A stretch of 64,000 nt of DNA from Azospirillum sp. (GCA_027486405.1 JAIXPD010000095.1:1-64000); one strand, 5' to 3'. Numbered from the stretch's first letter, positions 31,771 through 41,480 are shown. Numbers and translations are program-made. Notes: generated by a model not told the origin, from the letters alone.

Positions 31771-32913
31771 TCAGGGATCGACCACGCCCGCCATCCCCGT
31801 CACCGCGTCGGCGATGGCCAGACAGGAGGTGAGGCCCGGCGATTCGATGCCGAACAGGTTCACCAGACCGGGGATTCCGTGCGTTTCCGGCCCTTGCAGC
31901 AGAAAATCGCGCTGGGGCTGGCCGGGGCCGCTGAGTTTCGGCCGCACCCCGGAATAGGCGGGAACCAGCGCCCCGTCGGGCAGGCCCGGCCAATAGGCGC
32001 GCACCGAGTCGTAAAAGCTCTCCGCCCGCGCCGGATCGACGGCGTAGTCGATGCCGTCGCCGGTCGGGCCGGTGTCGGGGTTGCCCAGCCATTCCACATC
32101 CGGGCCGAAGCGGGCCTGCCCGGCCAGGTCGAGCGTCAGATGCACGCCCAGCCCGCCATCGACCGGGACCGGATAGACCAGCCGCGAGAAGGGGGAGCGG
32201 CCCTGACCCAGCGCGTAATAGCTGCCCTTGGCCAGCACGCGCGGCGGCACGTGATCGGCGGGGAACCCCTCCAACCCGGCGGCGACCGCCCAGGCCCCCA
32301 GGCCGGCCGCGTTGACCAGCGTGGTGCAGCCCAGCCGCATCGGCTCCGCCCCGCCGACCTCCAGCACGAAGCCGTCGGCGCTGCGGTGGGCGCGCACCAA
32401 CGGGCTGAGCAGGGCCAGCATCGCCCCGGCGTCCTCCGCGTCGCCCAGCAGGGCCAGCATCAGCCCGTGGCTGTCGATGATCCCGGTGGAGGGGGAGACC
32501 AGCGCTCCGGCGGCGCGCAGGTTGGGTTCCCAGGCCCGCGCGGTGGCGGCGTCGATGGCGTAGAGGTCGGTCACGCCGTTGGCGGCGGCCTGTTCCCGGA
32601 TGCCCGCCAGCTTGGGCAACTGGTTTTCGTCGCTGGCGACGATCAGCTTGCCGATGCGGCGGTGCTCCACCCCATGGCTTTGGCAATAATCATAGAGCGC
32701 GTCGCGCCCGGCCACGCACAGGCGGGCGCGCAGGCTGCCGGTGGGGTAATAGATGCCGGCGTGGATGACCTCCGAATTGCGCGAACTGGTCCCGGTGCCG
32801 ATGGCGTCGGCGGCCTCCAGCACGATGACCTCCCGCCCGGCCTGCGCCAGCCGCCGGGCCACCGCCAGCCCGACCACCCCGGCCCCGACCACCACGCATT
32901 CCACCCGCTCCAT
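31771..32913 (-). CDS. FAD-dependent oxidoreductase, L-2-hydroxyglutarate oxidase-like
   Basis: A 380-residue DAO-superfamily flavoprotein. The N-terminal dinucleotide fold is [20 protein letters not shown] with the acidic VLEA end. [20 protein letters not shown] (about 44-63) is the signature of the LhgO/L2HGDH group, and the C-terminal FAD contact reads [19 protein letters not shown]. The family oxidises L-2-hydroxyglutarate or related 2-hydroxy acids, passing electrons to quinone. It is a single gene with no partner; its 5' region ends just before MITE copy B. Confidence 0.85.
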   Translation of the reverse strand: MERVECVVVGAGVVGLAVARRLAQAGREVIVLEAADAIGTGTSSRNSEVIHAGIYYPTGSLRARLCVAGRDALYDYCQSHGVEHRRIGKLIVASDENQLPKLAGIREQAAANGVTDLYAIDAATARAWEPNLRAAGALVSPSTGIIDSHGLMLALLGDAEDAGAMLALLSPLVRAHRSADGFVLEVGGAEPMRLGCTTLVNAAGLGAWAVAAGLEGFPADHVPPRVLAKGSYYALGQGRSPFSRLVYPVPVDGGLGVHLTLDLAGQARFGPDVEWLGNPDTGPTGDGIDYAVDPARAESFYDSVRAYWPGLPDGALVPAYSGVRPKLSGPGQPQRDFLLQGPETHGIPGLVNLFGIESPGLTSCLAIADAVTGMAGVVDP

Positions 32914-33008
32914 CGCGCCGCACCCTCTGTTCCGCGTTCCAGGCGATGGGCAGGGGAGCGCAAAGCCGGGCGGGGCGCAAGAACCATGATGATGCCACGG
33001 GCATGGGG

Positions 33009-33234
33009 CAGGGCAATCGCTTGAAGCATCGTGCGACCGACCGGAACAAGGGTTGCCACGGATTTCACGGATTTCACGGAATCCGTCTCAGAAGCATCCG
33101 CTAGGGATCAACCCAATGACGGGATGCAGAATGCAATTTTGAACAGACATCCGTGAAATCCCTGGTTCTGTCCGTGAAATCCGTGTCAATCCTTGCCTGC
33201 GTAACGATGATTGTTCGTTCAAGCGATCGCCCTG
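33009..33234. mobile_element. MITE copy B (226 bp)
   Basis: Terminal inverted repeats CAGGGCAATCGCTTGAA (33009-33025) and TTCAAGCGATCGCCCTG (33218-33234) match those of copy A. The interior has facing CACGGATTTCACGG and CCGTGAAATCCGTG motifs that would fold into one long hairpin. Perfect 10-bp direct repeats GGGCATGGGG (32999-33008 and 33235-33244) flank it and differ from those of copy A, which is the mark of an independent insertion. It is non-coding and lies between the FAD oxidase and the rpsD promoter. The rest of the gap 32914-33430 holds only the rpsD promoter and leader. Confidence 0.9.
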
Positions 33235-33284
33235 GGGCATGGGGGCGTTGCGCGCTTTGCCGTCACGTTGCCGTCACAGCATGT

Positions 33285-33312
33285 TTGACTCGGGGCGCGG
33301 GATGGGTATAGT
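33285..33312 (+). promoter_or_regulatory. rpsD promoter
   Basis: TTGACT (33285-33290) and TATAGT (33307-33312) with 16-bp spacing form a strong sigma-70 type promoter. It gives a leader of about 110 bases, which contains a GC-rich hairpin near 33362-33383. Confidence 0.75.
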
Positions 33313-33430
33313 GCGCGCCTTCACCTCCTGGGAAAGTGGGCGCGCGTAGCGTTTGCGCCCCGTCCGTCGCCGCAAGGCGGGCGGAACTACCGGGACAACA
33401 TCAACTCGTGCATCAACGAGGCAGGTCGTT

Positions 33431-34045
33431 ATGAGCAAGCGTCAAGAGTCCAAGTTTAAGATTGACCGCCGCCTTGGCGTCAACCTGTGGGGCCGTTCCA
33501 AAAGCCCGCTGAACAAGCGCGAATACGGCCCCGGCCAGCACGGCCAGCGTCGCAAGAAGCCGTCGGATTACGGCTTGCAGCTGATGGCCAAGCAGAAGCT
33601 GAAGGGCTACTACGGCAACATCGGCGAGAAGCAGTTCCGCCGCATTTACGCCGAAGCCGTCCGCCGCAAGGGCGACACCGGCGAGAACCTGATCGGCCTG
33701 CTGGAGCGCCGTCTGGACGCGGTCGTGTACCGCATGAAGTTCGCGCCGACCCCGTTCGCCGCGCGCCAGATCATCAACCATGGTCACATCCTGGTGAACG
33801 GCCGTCGCCTGAACATCGCGTCGGCCCGCCTGAAGGACAACGACGTGGTCGAGGTCAAGACCAAGTCGAAGCAGATGGCCCTCATCCTCGAAGCCTCGGC
33901 CTCGGGTGAGCGCGACATCCCCGACTATCTGGAAGTCGACAGCAGCGCCCTGAAGGGCCGCTTCGTCCGCGCGCCGCTGCTCGCCGACGTGCCGTACCCG
34001 GTCCAGATGGAACCGAACCTGGTCGTCGAATTCTACTCGCGTTGA
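33431..34045 (+). CDS. rpsD: 30S ribosomal protein S4
   Basis: A 204-residue primary 16S rRNA-binding protein. It opens [20 protein letters not shown], as in alphaproteobacterial S4, lacks zinc-binding cysteines, and has the S4 RNA-binding domain (about 93-155: [20 protein letters not shown], then [14 protein letters not shown]). It ends [10 protein letters not shown] as expected. The ATG at 33431 follows AGGTCGTT. It is monocistronic, between a strong promoter and a strong terminator, and not in the alpha operon. Confidence 0.98.
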   Translation: MSKRQESKFKIDRRLGVNLWGRSKSPLNKREYGPGQHGQRRKKPSDYGLQLMAKQKLKGYYGNIGEKQFRRIYAEAVRRKGDTGENLIGLLERRLDAVVYRMKFAPTPFAARQIINHGHILVNGRRLNIASARLKDNDVVEVKTKSKQMALILEASASGERDIPDYLEVDSSALKGRFVRAPLLADVPYPVQMEPNLVVEFYSR

Positions 34046-34092
34046 TCGGTCGGGCTTCGGCCCGCCTCATCGCGTCGAACACGGCGAACACG

Positions 34093-34124
34093 AAAAAGGC
34101 CGCTCCTTCGGGAGCGGCCTTTTT
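34093..34124. terminator. Bidirectional terminator between rpsD and the che/partner-switch operon
   Basis: AAAAAGGCCGCTCC-TTCG-GGAGCGGCCTTTTT is a perfect hairpin with A- and T-runs on both sides. It serves rpsD on the plus strand and the 14-gene operon on the minus strand. Confidence 0.95.
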
Positions 34125-34174
34125 CTTTGGCGGGATGTTGGAGGGAGACGCCCGGCGCTCCCCCGATCGTATCG

Positions 34175-35368
34175 TCAGATCTTGCGCGTCAGCAGCAGCG
34201 CGGTCAGATCGTCGTCAATCGGGCCGGTGGCCCGCAGATCGGCCAGCAGCGCGGAAAGGAAGGCCTCGCCCTCCCGGTCGCGGTGACGGGCGACCAGCGC
34301 AGCCAGACCGGTTTCGTCCAGCACGTCGCTGCCGACCGGAATTTCGATGGCGGCGTCGGAATACAGGAACAGACGCCCGCCCGGCGGCAGCGGCAGGCTG
34401 CGGTTGTCGTATTGGGCGGACGACAGCAGCCCCAGCGGCAGGCCGCTGCCATCGCCCAGTTGCGGGGCGTCGTCGCCCGGTGCCCACACCATCGGCGCGG
34501 TGGCGGCGGCGGAGGCGTAATGGAACACCCCCTCCATCGGGTCGATCACCCCCGCCAGCATGGTGGCGAACTGGCCATAGGGCAGCAGCGTGCACAGCCG
34601 TTTGTTGACGGTGGCCAGGAAGCGGGCCGGTTCGCCGCTGACAGCGGCCAATTGCTGGCACATCGCGTGCAAGCGGAAGGTGTTGAGCGCCGCGCCGACG
34701 CCATGGCCGGAAAAATCGACCAGATACACCGCCAGCCGCCCATCGGGCAGCCGCCGTTTGCCCCAGAAATCGCCCCCCAGCTCCGACGATGGGGCGAAAT
34801 GCGCGTTGATGGCGATTCCCAACGCCTCTTCGGTGTTGAGAAGGCGGGTCGGGGATGGCAGCAGCCGTTCCTGCATGCTGCGGGCGAGCGCCAACTCGCT
34901 TTGCGCCCGGTTGTGATAGGTCTCCAGATCGCGCAGCAGCGCGCGTTTTTTCAGATGGATGCGGACGCGGGCCAGCAGTTCGCCGCTGTTGATCGGCTTG
35001 GCGACGTAATCGGTGGCCCCGACCGAAAAGGCGCGGGCGCGGTCCTCCGGCCGGTTCAGGCTGGATTGGATCAGGACGGGCAGCGACTTCCAACGCGGAT
35101 CGGCGCGCAGGTGCCGGCACATCTCGAACCCGTCCATGCGCGGCATCATCAGGTCCAGCAGGATCAGATCGGGTTGGAAGCGGTCCAACCGGGCCAGGGC
35201 GTCGCCGCCATCCTCGGCCTGTTCGACCTGATGGAAGCCGCCGCGTTCCAGCAGGGCAAGCAGCAGGTTGCGGTTCACCCGGTTGTCGTCCACCACCAGG
35301 ATGCGGGCGTGTTCCAGCCCGGCGGACGCCTTGGCAAGCGGGGAAGGGGCTGGCGCTGGGGTGGTCAC
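34175..35368 (-). CDS. REC-PP2C (RsbU/SpoIIE-type) phosphatase, apparently active
   Basis: A 397-residue response regulator. The receiver (about 20-140) has the acidic pair VVDD, phospho-acceptor Asp in LILLDLMMPRMDG, and Lys in DYVAKPI. A helical linker leads to a PP2C/SpoIIE domain (about 185-397) with the metal-site motifs SELGGDFW, VDFSGHGVGAA, LFLYSDAAIE and DDDLTALLL, all aspartates present. It should dephosphorylate an anti-anti-sigma protein when its receiver is phosphorylated. The GTG at 35368 overlaps the stop of the upstream paralog (GTGA). It is the last gene of the operon, followed by the terminator. Confidence 0.9.
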   Translation of the reverse strand: MTTPAPAPSPLAKASAGLEHARILVVDDNRVNRNLLLALLERGGFHQVEQAEDGGDALARLDRFQPDLILLDLMMPRMDGFEMCRHLRADPRWKSLPVLIQSSLNRPEDRARAFSVGATDYVAKPINSGELLARVRIHLKKRALLRDLETYHNRAQSELALARSMQERLLPSPTRLLNTEEALGIAINAHFAPSSELGGDFWGKRRLPDGRLAVYLVDFSGHGVGAALNTFRLHAMCQQLAAVSGEPARFLATVNKRLCTLLPYGQFATMLAGVIDPMEGVFHYASAAATAPMVWAPGDDAPQLGDGSGLPLGLLSSAQYDNRSLPLPPGGRLFLYSDAAIEIPVGSDVLDETGLAALVARHRDREGEAFLSALLADLRATGPIDDDLTALLLTRKI

Positions 35369-36573
35369 GATCCGCTCCGTTCGATCCAAACCAGCGTGTG
35401 GTCGTCGCCGCTGGCGCGGCCCAGGGCGGCGCCCAGGCTGTTGACCACGCTGGCAAAGCCCGCTTCCCCGCCGCCTTCGGCCATGGCGCGCCCGATCATC
35501 CAGCCCAGCCCGATGCCCGTCCCGCCCTCGTCCAACGATTGCAGCACCGCCACCGAATAGAGCGTCAGCACCGATCCGGCGGGCAGCGGCAGCGTTTCGC
35601 TGCGGTAACGCGCGCCAACATCCATCCCGATGGCCATCCCGCCCGCCTGCCCATAGACCGGCGCTTGCCCATCCGGGGGCAGCAGCAGGGGCGGGGCCGA
35701 ATCGGCGGCGGCGTAGGTGAAACGGTCCCGTTCGCCGTCGATCACGCCATAGATGACGGTGGCGTGCTGCCCATCCTCCAGCAGGTCGGCGGCCTGTTCG
35801 TTCAGCGCGTTCAGCATCGCCGCCGGATCCAGGCCATGGTCGGCGGTCAGTTCGTGCAGCAGGGTGTGCAGGCGAAAGGCGTTCATCGCCGCCGACACGC
35901 CTTGCCCCGACATGTTCAGCAGAAAGATCCCGAGTTGGCCGTCGTCCAGCGGCAACACCCCCCACAGATCCCCGCCCAGATTGGCTGAAATCTCGGTGTG
36001 GGCGCGCAGCACCACCCCGGCCAGCGACCCCAGCGTGTTGCACAGGGTGGGGGAGGGCAACAGATGCTCGTGCATGGATCGGGCGATGGCCAGTTCGCCT
36101 TCCACCCGCGCCCGGTAGCTTTGCAAACGGCGGATCAGCAGGCGGCTTTCCAGATGGATGCGCACCCGGGCCACCAACTCCGTCCGGTCGAGCGGCTTGG
36201 ACACCAGATCGGTGGTTCCAGCGACGAAGGCGCGGTTGCGGTCCTCACCGGAGGTCAGCGAGGTTTGGACCAGGATCGGCAGATCGGCGGTGTCCGGATC
36301 GGCGCGCAGGCGGCGGCACACCTCGAACCCGTCGATGCCCGGCATCATGATGTCGAGGATGACCAGATCGGGTTGCAGCGCCGCGACCCGATCCAACGCC
36401 TCCTGCCCATCGCGGGCGTAATGCAGATTGTGGAATCCGGCCTCGCTCAGCATCGCGCCGATCAGGGTGCGGTTGAGATGGGTGTCGTCCACCACCAGGA
36501 TCGGGCATTCGGGCAGGCCGAGACAGACCTCCGCGTCGGCGGGGTGTCCCGGTTCCGGGGACAGCGGCGTCAC
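35365..36573 (-). CDS. REC-PP2C paralog with a degenerate phosphatase site
   Basis: A 402-residue paralog of the next gene. The receiver is intact (VVDD, LVILDIMMPGIDG, LVSKPLD). In the PP2C domain GGDLW is kept. However, the D-x-SGHG motif reads LLNMSGQGVSAA (Asp to Asn, His to Gln), and the YSDG-type motif reads LYSVAVLQ (Asp to Val). The final SGDDHTLVWI is kept. Loss of two metal-binding aspartates predicts a weak or dead phosphatase, perhaps a phosphorylation-controlled decoy or scaffold. The GTG at 36573 overlaps the ATPase stop by four bases. Confidence 0.87.
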   Translation of the reverse strand: MTPLSPEPGHPADAEVCLGLPECPILVVDDTHLNRTLIGAMLSEAGFHNLHYARDGQEALDRVAALQPDLVILDIMMPGIDGFEVCRRLRADPDTADLPILVQTSLTSGEDRNRAFVAGTTDLVSKPLDRTELVARVRIHLESRLLIRRLQSYRARVEGELAIARSMHEHLLPSPTLCNTLGSLAGVVLRAHTEISANLGGDLWGVLPLDDGQLGIFLLNMSGQGVSAAMNAFRLHTLLHELTADHGLDPAAMLNALNEQAADLLEDGQHATVIYGVIDGERDRFTYAAADSAPPLLLPPDGQAPVYGQAGGMAIGMDVGARYRSETLPLPAGSVLTLYSVAVLQSLDEGGTGIGLGWMIGRAMAEGGGEAGFASVVNSLGAALGRASGDDHTLVWIERSGS

Positions 36574-37325
36574 AGGGAAAACCTCATGCGGATGCGGCGG
36601 CCGCCGTCCCGCAGTTCCACCGAATCCGCCACGGTGGCGATCAAATCCAGCCCACGGCCCGACGCGCCGTGGCAATCCGTCCGGGTCGGTTGGAAACCGC
36701 CGCCTTCGTCGGCCACCTCAACCGCCAGGGCCGACGGCTCCAGCGTGACCGCCACCTCCAGCCGCCGTTGCGCCAGCGCCGGGTTCGCCATCTGGCGGAC
36801 CAGATCGCGGGAGAAGCGCTCCAGTTCGGCGGCGCTCAACTCCTTCATGCCCGCGACCTCCAGATTGCCATGCACCAGGGCGTTGCTGATCGCCTCGTGC
36901 AGGGCCAATTCCAGATCCTCGCGCCGGTCGGGCGGCAGCGGATGGCGGGCGGCCAGCGCGGTCAGCACGCGCCCGGCCAGATGCAGGTCGTTGGCGGTTT
37001 CGGTGGTCAGATTGATGTAGAGATCGACCGCCCCGGCCCGTTCGGTCTGCGCCGCCAGCAGGGGTTGGGCGTCGGAATCGGTCTTGGGTTCGATCCAGGC
37101 GGCCACCGGCGGCAGCCACGCGGCGCTGTCCTCCGCCCCTTGCGGGCCGTCCAGCAGGGCAAGGGTCGAGCCGGGCCGCTTCCGCCCGTTCCCCGTGTCG
37201 TTCGGTTGGCCGCATCCCGGCGGCAACCCCAGCCACGCCGCGCACCGGGCCAGGCGCTCGTCATCGATCGCCAGACCGCGCAGGGCGGTGAAGCGGGTTC
37301 GTGGGGAAGGCGTCCGGCGGGCCAT
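36570..37325 (-). CDS. RsbW/SpoIIAB-like serine kinase (HATPase_c_2)
   Basis: A 251-residue protein with a GHKL ATPase domain at ~120-251: N box ELALHEAISNALVHGN, G1 DEGGGFQP, G2 GRGLDLI. The first ~115 residues are an unassigned extension. Partner-switching kinases phosphorylate a STAS antagonist and sequester a target such as a sigma factor. The STAS gene lies seven bases upstream, and two PP2C genes follow, so the three module parts are contiguous. The target is not encoded here. Starts with ATG at 37325. Confidence 0.87.
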   Translation of the reverse strand: MARRTPSPRTRFTALRGLAIDDERLARCAAWLGLPPGCGQPNDTGNGRKRPGSTLALLDGPQGAEDSAAWLPPVAAWIEPKTDSDAQPLLAAQTERAGAVDLYINLTTETANDLHLAGRVLTALAARHPLPPDRREDLELALHEAISNALVHGNLEVAGMKELSAAELERFSRDLVRQMANPALAQRRLEVAVTLEPSALAVEVADEGGGFQPTRTDCHGASGRGLDLIATVADSVELRDGGRRIRMRFSL

Positions 37326-37331
37326 CCGGCC

Positions 37332-37637
37332 TCAATCCTCGATGGGGATGAGCTTGCCGATCTGCGCCACGGTCAACACCCGCTTGACCTGCCCGACCGC
37401 GCCACGCAGCACCAGGGTTTTGTCGGTGGCGACGATTTCCTCCCGCGCGATCAACAGCATGCCGATCCCCGCCGAATCAACGAACTCCAGCGACGACAAA
37501 TCCAGAATTTGCCGCTGACCTTTGTTCAGTTTCATCTCGCCAATCAGCGCCCGCAGCTTGGCGTGGTCGTTGAAGGTCAGACGACCGCGCAGGCGAATGG
37601 TGTCCTCGCGGTCGCGTTGTTCGCTCGCGTATTCCAT
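37332..37637 (-). CDS. STAS-domain anti-anti-sigma-like protein
   Basis: A 101-residue SpoIIAA/RsbV-type protein. QILDLSSLEFVDSAGIGMLL carries the phosphorylatable serine (S55 in VDSAG), and the family's later helix reads LVLRGAVGQVKRVLTVAQIGKL. It is the expected substrate of the adjacent kinase and PP2C proteins. The ATG at 37637 with GGGGGC upstream is preferred over a TTG 15 bases earlier. It is separated from the soluble MCP-like gene by 49 bases. Confidence 0.92.
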   Translation of the reverse strand: MEYASEQRDREDTIRLRGRLTFNDHAKLRALIGEMKLNKGQRQILDLSSLEFVDSAGIGMLLIAREEIVATDKTLVLRGAVGQVKRVLTVAQIGKLIPIED

Positions 37638-37686
37638 GGCTATGCCCCCCAAAAAACCAGTGTCTCAATCGAAGAACAGCAACGCA

Positions 37687-38805
37687 TCAGAACAGTTCGA
37701 TGTCTCCACCGGCACTGTCGCTATGCGATGCATCCACGTCAAGCACACCATTTTCATCCAGCGCGGTCCCTTCCAACAGAAGTTTTCGCACAAAACGCCC
37801 GCGCATTTCACTCAGCGTGAAGCGGCCCAGCAGGGTGTTCAGCCACTCCTGCGGCTCGCGCGCGCCGACGTCGGGCGGGACCTGGGCGCGGATTTGGCTT
37901 TCCAGATCGCCCAACCCGACGCACAGCACGGCGAGGCTGTCGTTGATCGCCTCAATCCGCTGTTTGGTCAGATCCTGGAACTGCATGCCGGTGATGACGC
38001 GCCCGATGGTGGCGGACATGTCCGCCGACACGGTGGCGGCGGTTTCCAGCACGCTTTGGAAGTGGTTGGTCTGCTCCACCAGGCTGACCATGGTCTTGTC
38101 GACGCGTTCCTTGGCCAGCATCTGGGGCGACATGTCGGTGTTGGCGATCTCGCGCAGGATCTCGTGGCCGTGGCGCACGCCCTTGACCACCGCCGTCACC
38201 TTGCTGCGCATCCGTTCGGCCAGCGCGGCGGTGGAGCTGGACAGGTGGCGCACCTCCTGGGCGACGACGGCGAAGGTGCGCCCGGCCTCCCCGGCGCGGC
38301 TGGCTTCGATGGTGGCGTTCAGCGCCAGGAAATTGGTCTGCCGGTTGATGCTGTCGATGTCGCCGATGGATTTCTCCAGCTCCACCACGTCCTTTTGCAC
38401 GTCGTCGAGCAGATAGACCATGCTCATGGCGTGGCGGGACAGGACCACGATGTTGCCGACCATGTCCGAAATCATGTCCTGCATGCCGACCACCAGATGA
38501 TCGACTGGCACGCGTTCGTCGTCGATGGTGACGGATCCGGCGATGGCGATGATGTCGGCGACCCGCTGGGACTGCTCCAGCGCCTTTTCCGCCAGGATGC
38601 GGAAGCGGGTGGACAGATCCAGCGTGGCGTCTTCCACATGCTGGGAGGTGCGCGCCAACTCGCTTTGCACCACACCCAGGGTGCGGCGCTGGACGTCGGC
38701 GAAGCCCATCCAGGTGGACAGCAGGTCGTGGGACACCGCCACCGTGTTGGCGGCGTCGGCGGTTCCGGCGGCGGGCGGCTGGATCGCGGCACCGTCAAAC
38801 GACAT
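37687..38805 (-). CDS. Soluble MCP-like signalling protein
   Basis: A 372-residue cytoplasmic protein without membrane helices, Cache, PAS or HAMP. The middle region (about 135-230) matches the tip of the chemoreceptor hairpin: [20 protein letters not shown] and [15 protein letters not shown]. Flanking helices are shorter than in true receptors, and the C-terminal ~80 residues ([19 protein letters not shown]...) are unrelated to known domains. Such proteins may link CheA/CheW to a cytoplasmic cue or act as an adaptor. Here it sits exactly between the Che genes and the partner-switch genes. The ATG at 38805 follows GAGGAG. Confidence 0.82.
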   Translation of the reverse strand: MSFDGAAIQPPAAGTADAANTVAVSHDLLSTWMGFADVQRRTLGVVQSELARTSQHVEDATLDLSTRFRILAEKALEQSQRVADIIAIAGSVTIDDERVPVDHLVVGMQDMISDMVGNIVVLSRHAMSMVYLLDDVQKDVVELEKSIGDIDSINRQTNFLALNATIEASRAGEAGRTFAVVAQEVRHLSSSTAALAERMRSKVTAVVKGVRHGHEILREIANTDMSPQMLAKERVDKTMVSLVEQTNHFQSVLETAATVSADMSATIGRVITGMQFQDLTKQRIEAINDSLAVLCVGLGDLESQIRAQVPPDVGAREPQEWLNTLLGRFTLSEMRGRFVRKLLLEGTALDENGVLDVDASHSDSAGGDIELF

Positions 38806-38851
38806 ATCGACACTCCTCACTCTGTCCACCCCATCCGGCCAACGGTCCGCA

Positions 38852-39916
38852 TCAGGAACCGCGCGGGCGGTCGCCGATGGCGTCGTAGGCGCGCATCATT
38901 TCGGCGGGAATTTGCGCCAAAGGCAACTCCACCGCCACCGCCCCGCCTTCGCGGGCGGCGCGCGGCATTCCATACACCACACAGCTCGATTCCTGTTCGC
39001 CAATGGTGTGGGCACCGGCGTCGCGCATCGCCTTCAGGCCGATGGCCCCGTCGCGGCCCATGCCCGACAGGATGACGCCGACGGCGTTCGGCCCGGCGGC
39101 CTTGGCGACGGAGCCGAACAGCACATCCACCGATGGCCGGTGGCCGCTGACCGCCGGGCTGTCCTGGATGTGGCAGACCAGCCCGAGAGCGTCGCGGGCG
39201 ATGGCGAGATGGCGGTCGCCCGGCGCGATGAAGACCACGCCCTGGGCCAGCCGCGCGCCATGGCTGGCGACCTGGACGCTGGGAGCGGACATCCGGTCGA
39301 GCCGGGCGGCGAAGCTGGGGACGTAGCTCGGCCCCATATGCTGGGTGATGACGATGGGCGGGCAATCGGCGGGCAGGACGGCCAGCACGTCGCGGATGCG
39401 TTCGACCCCGCCGGTGGAGGCGCCAATGGCGATCAGGCGGTTGCCCGTCTCGGCCCGGCGCGGCCTGGGCAAGGGCGTGGCGGCGGCGGCGGGGCGGCGC
39501 ATCGACAGGCGTGCGGTGGCGGCGACCATGATCTTGGACACCAGTTCGCGCCCGGTCTGTTCGAACCCCTTGCCGTCGGCGCTGCCCGGCTTGGCCAGGC
39601 AATCGACCGCCCCCAGCTCCAGCGCGCGGATGGCGGCGTCGGACCCTTCCTGCGTCAGGGTGGAGATCATGATGACCGGTGTCGGCCGCAGGGTCATGAT
39701 CTTTTCCAGAAAGGACAGGCCGTCCATCTTCGGCATTTCGACGTCCAGCGTGATGACGTCGGGGTTGGTCGCCTTGATGATTTCGCGCGCTTCGAACGGG
39801 TCGCGGGCCACGCCCACCACCTCGATTCCGGCTTCGCGCGAGAGCATGTCCTTCAGCATCTCGCGCATCAGCGCGCTGTCATCGACGATCACGACGCGGA
39901 TGGTTCGGCTCATCAT
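38852..39916 (-). CDS. cheB: CheB methylesterase/glutamine deamidase
   Basis: A 354-residue two-domain response regulator. The receiver has [12 protein letters not shown], and its phospho-Asp lies in [12 protein letters not shown]. The C-terminal methylesterase has the catalytic Ser in IGASTGG, His in ITQHMGPSY, and Asp in SGMGRDGA. It demethylates receptor glutamates when phosphorylated by CheA. It overlaps the cheD stop (TGATG); ATG 39913 is an equally good start. Confidence 0.96.
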   Translation of the reverse strand: MMSRTIRVVIVDDSALMREMLKDMLSREAGIEVVGVARDPFEAREIIKATNPDVITLDVEMPKMDGLSFLEKIMTLRPTPVIMISTLTQEGSDAAIRALELGAVDCLAKPGSADGKGFEQTGRELVSKIMVAATARLSMRRPAAAATPLPRPRRAETGNRLIAIGASTGGVERIRDVLAVLPADCPPIVITQHMGPSYVPSFAARLDRMSAPSVQVASHGARLAQGVVFIAPGDRHLAIARDALGLVCHIQDSPAVSGHRPSVDVLFGSVAKAAGPNAVGVILSGMGRDGAIGLKAMRDAGAHTIGEQESSCVVYGMPRAAREGGAVAVELPLAQIPAEMMRAYDAIGDRPRGS

Positions 39917-40551
39917 CAACCCTCGTCGCTGTCGGTGGCGATGAACAGCTCGACCGCGCCGTCGATCAGGCCGCGCCGCAGGTTGGACATGAAATGGCGC
40001 TCCTGGGTGATGGTGTCCACAACCATGGTGGGATTCAGCATACGGCGCAGCGCCCGCCCGGCGTGGGGAAAATACTGGATGCGGCGCGCCGACGCACCGC
40101 CCAGATCCTGACCGGCCAGGATCAGCCCCTCGGCCCGCACATAATCCAGGGCAAAGCGGCTGTTCATGCCGCCGATGTCATAGCTGCTGTCGATGACGCG
40201 GGCACCGCCGAACAGCTTGACCTGCAAGCGCCGCCGCTCGGCCCCCGCCCCCAACAGCGCGTTGATGAGGCGCTCCATCGCCACCGAGCCATAGCGCGCC
40301 GCCTCCCCGTTGCCGCTCAGCTCCGATTCCGGGACCTCGGGCAGCAGGAAATGGTTCATGCCGCCGATGCCGCGCACCGGGTCGTGGATGCAGGCCGACA
40401 CACAGGACCCCAAGGTGGTGGACATCATCACGTCCATCCGGTCGCTGATGGCGTGGTCGCCCAGAAACACCTTGATCGTCTCCATCCCCGACGCCCGGCT
40501 GACCATGCGACCGACGCGCCGGTTGGGGGGGGCGACGGCGTCGCGCGTCAT
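39916..40551 (-). CDS. cheD: CheD chemoreceptor glutamine deamidase
   Basis: A 211-residue protein with the CheD catalytic Cys in TTLGSCVSACIHDP and His in GGMNHFLLPE, and the conserved VKLFGGARVI and GLILAGQDLGG-type segments. It deamidates receptor glutamines and in other bacteria interacts with CheC or phospho-CheY; no CheC is present here. It starts with ATG at 40551, overlapping the cheR stop by four bases. The C-terminal ~25 residues (LRRGLIDGAVELFIATDSD) extend past the common core. Confidence 0.95.
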   Translation of the reverse strand: MTRDAVAPPNRRVGRMVSRASGMETIKVFLGDHAISDRMDVMMSTTLGSCVSACIHDPVRGIGGMNHFLLPEVPESELSGNGEAARYGSVAMERLINALLGAGAERRRLQVKLFGGARVIDSSYDIGGMNSRFALDYVRAEGLILAGQDLGGASARRIQYFPHAGRALRRMLNPTMVVDTITQERHFMSNLRRGLIDGAVELFIATDSDEG

Positions 40552-41480
40552 GGTCCCACCCGCTGGTAGATGGTGGGGCCGACCTGCCGGAACCGCTCCG
40601 ACACGCCATACAGGCTTTCCGAATGCCCCAGGAACAGATAACCGCCGGTGCCGATCATGCGGGCGAAATTCTCGATCACCTGCATCCGTCCGGGCCGGTC
40701 GAAATAGATCAGCACGTTGCGGCAGAAAATGGCGTCGAACGGGCCGGACATCGGCCAATGTTCCAGAAGATTGAGCGGCTTGACGGTGATCAGGCGCTTC
40801 AGATCATCGGTCATGGCGATCGCCGGTTCGCCGTTCAGCGTCGTGGGTCGGGTGAAGCGGGACCGGATCGCCGCCGGGATGCCCGACGCGCCGTCGGCGC
40901 TGTACACCCCCCGTCGGGCGGTGTCGACCATGTGGGTGTCGATGTCGGTGGCCAGGATGCGGGCGTCCCAGCGCCGCAGTTCCGGCCCCAGGCTGGCAAC
41001 CAGCACCATGGCGATGCTGTAGGGTTCCGGCCCCGAGGAGCAGCCCGCCGACCACAGGCGCAGCCGGGGCTTGGGATCGCGGGCGCGCCGGTCGCGCAGT
41101 TCCGGCAGCACCGTTTGTTCCAGAAAGGTGAAGTGGTGGGCCTCGCGGTAAAAGCTGGTCAGGTTGGTGGTCAGGGCGTTGACGAGGTAGCCGATTTCGT
41201 GCGCCCCGGCCTCGCTCTGCAACAGGGCGCAATAGGCGTCGAAATCGGGCAGACGCAGGTCGCGCAGGCGGCGCGCCAGCCGGGCATAGACCATCTCCAC
41301 CTTGTGCGCCGCCAGCGCGATCCCGGCCAACTGGTGCAGCAGCCGGGCGATCAGATCGAAATGGTGCCGTTCAAAGCGGAACTCGCGGGTGTTCCGGAAA
41401 TCCGCCCCCGCGCCGGTCGGGCGGGACCGTCGGTCGGCGTCGGGGCGGGGATCATCGGACGGAGCCTGCGGGCCGGTCAT
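40548..41480 (-). CDS. cheR: CheR chemoreceptor methyltransferase
   Basis: A 310-residue SAM-dependent glutamate O-methyltransferase. It has an N-terminal helical domain (about 35-100), then the family blocks NLTSFYREAHHF, LWSAGCSSGPEPYSIAM (SAM site), ILATDIDTHMVDTARRGVY and FDAIFCRNVLIYFD. The leading ~30 residues are extra and charged. The ATG at 41480 is chosen over an adjacent TTG. It methylates the operon's own receptor and perhaps others. Confidence 0.96.
   Translation of the reverse strand: MTGPQAPSDDPRPDADRRSRPTGAGADFRNTREFRFERHHFDLIARLLHQLAGIALAAHKVEMVYARLARRLRDLRLPDFDAYCALLQSEAGAHEIGYLVNALTTNLTSFYREAHHFTFLEQTVLPELRDRRARDPKPRLRLWSAGCSSGPEPYSIAMVLVASLGPELRRWDARILATDIDTHMVDTARRGVYSADGASGIPAAIRSRFTRPTTLNGEPAIAMTDDLKRLITVKPLNLLEHWPMSGPFDAIFCRNVLIYFDRPGRMQVIENFARMIGTGGYLFLGHSESLYGVSERFRQVGPTIYQRVGP

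Noticed and set aside
32914-33430. A small RNA or gene inside the MITE B region
   Set aside because: The sequence is accounted for by the inverted-repeat element plus the rpsD promoter and leader; no open frame or separate promoter stands out.
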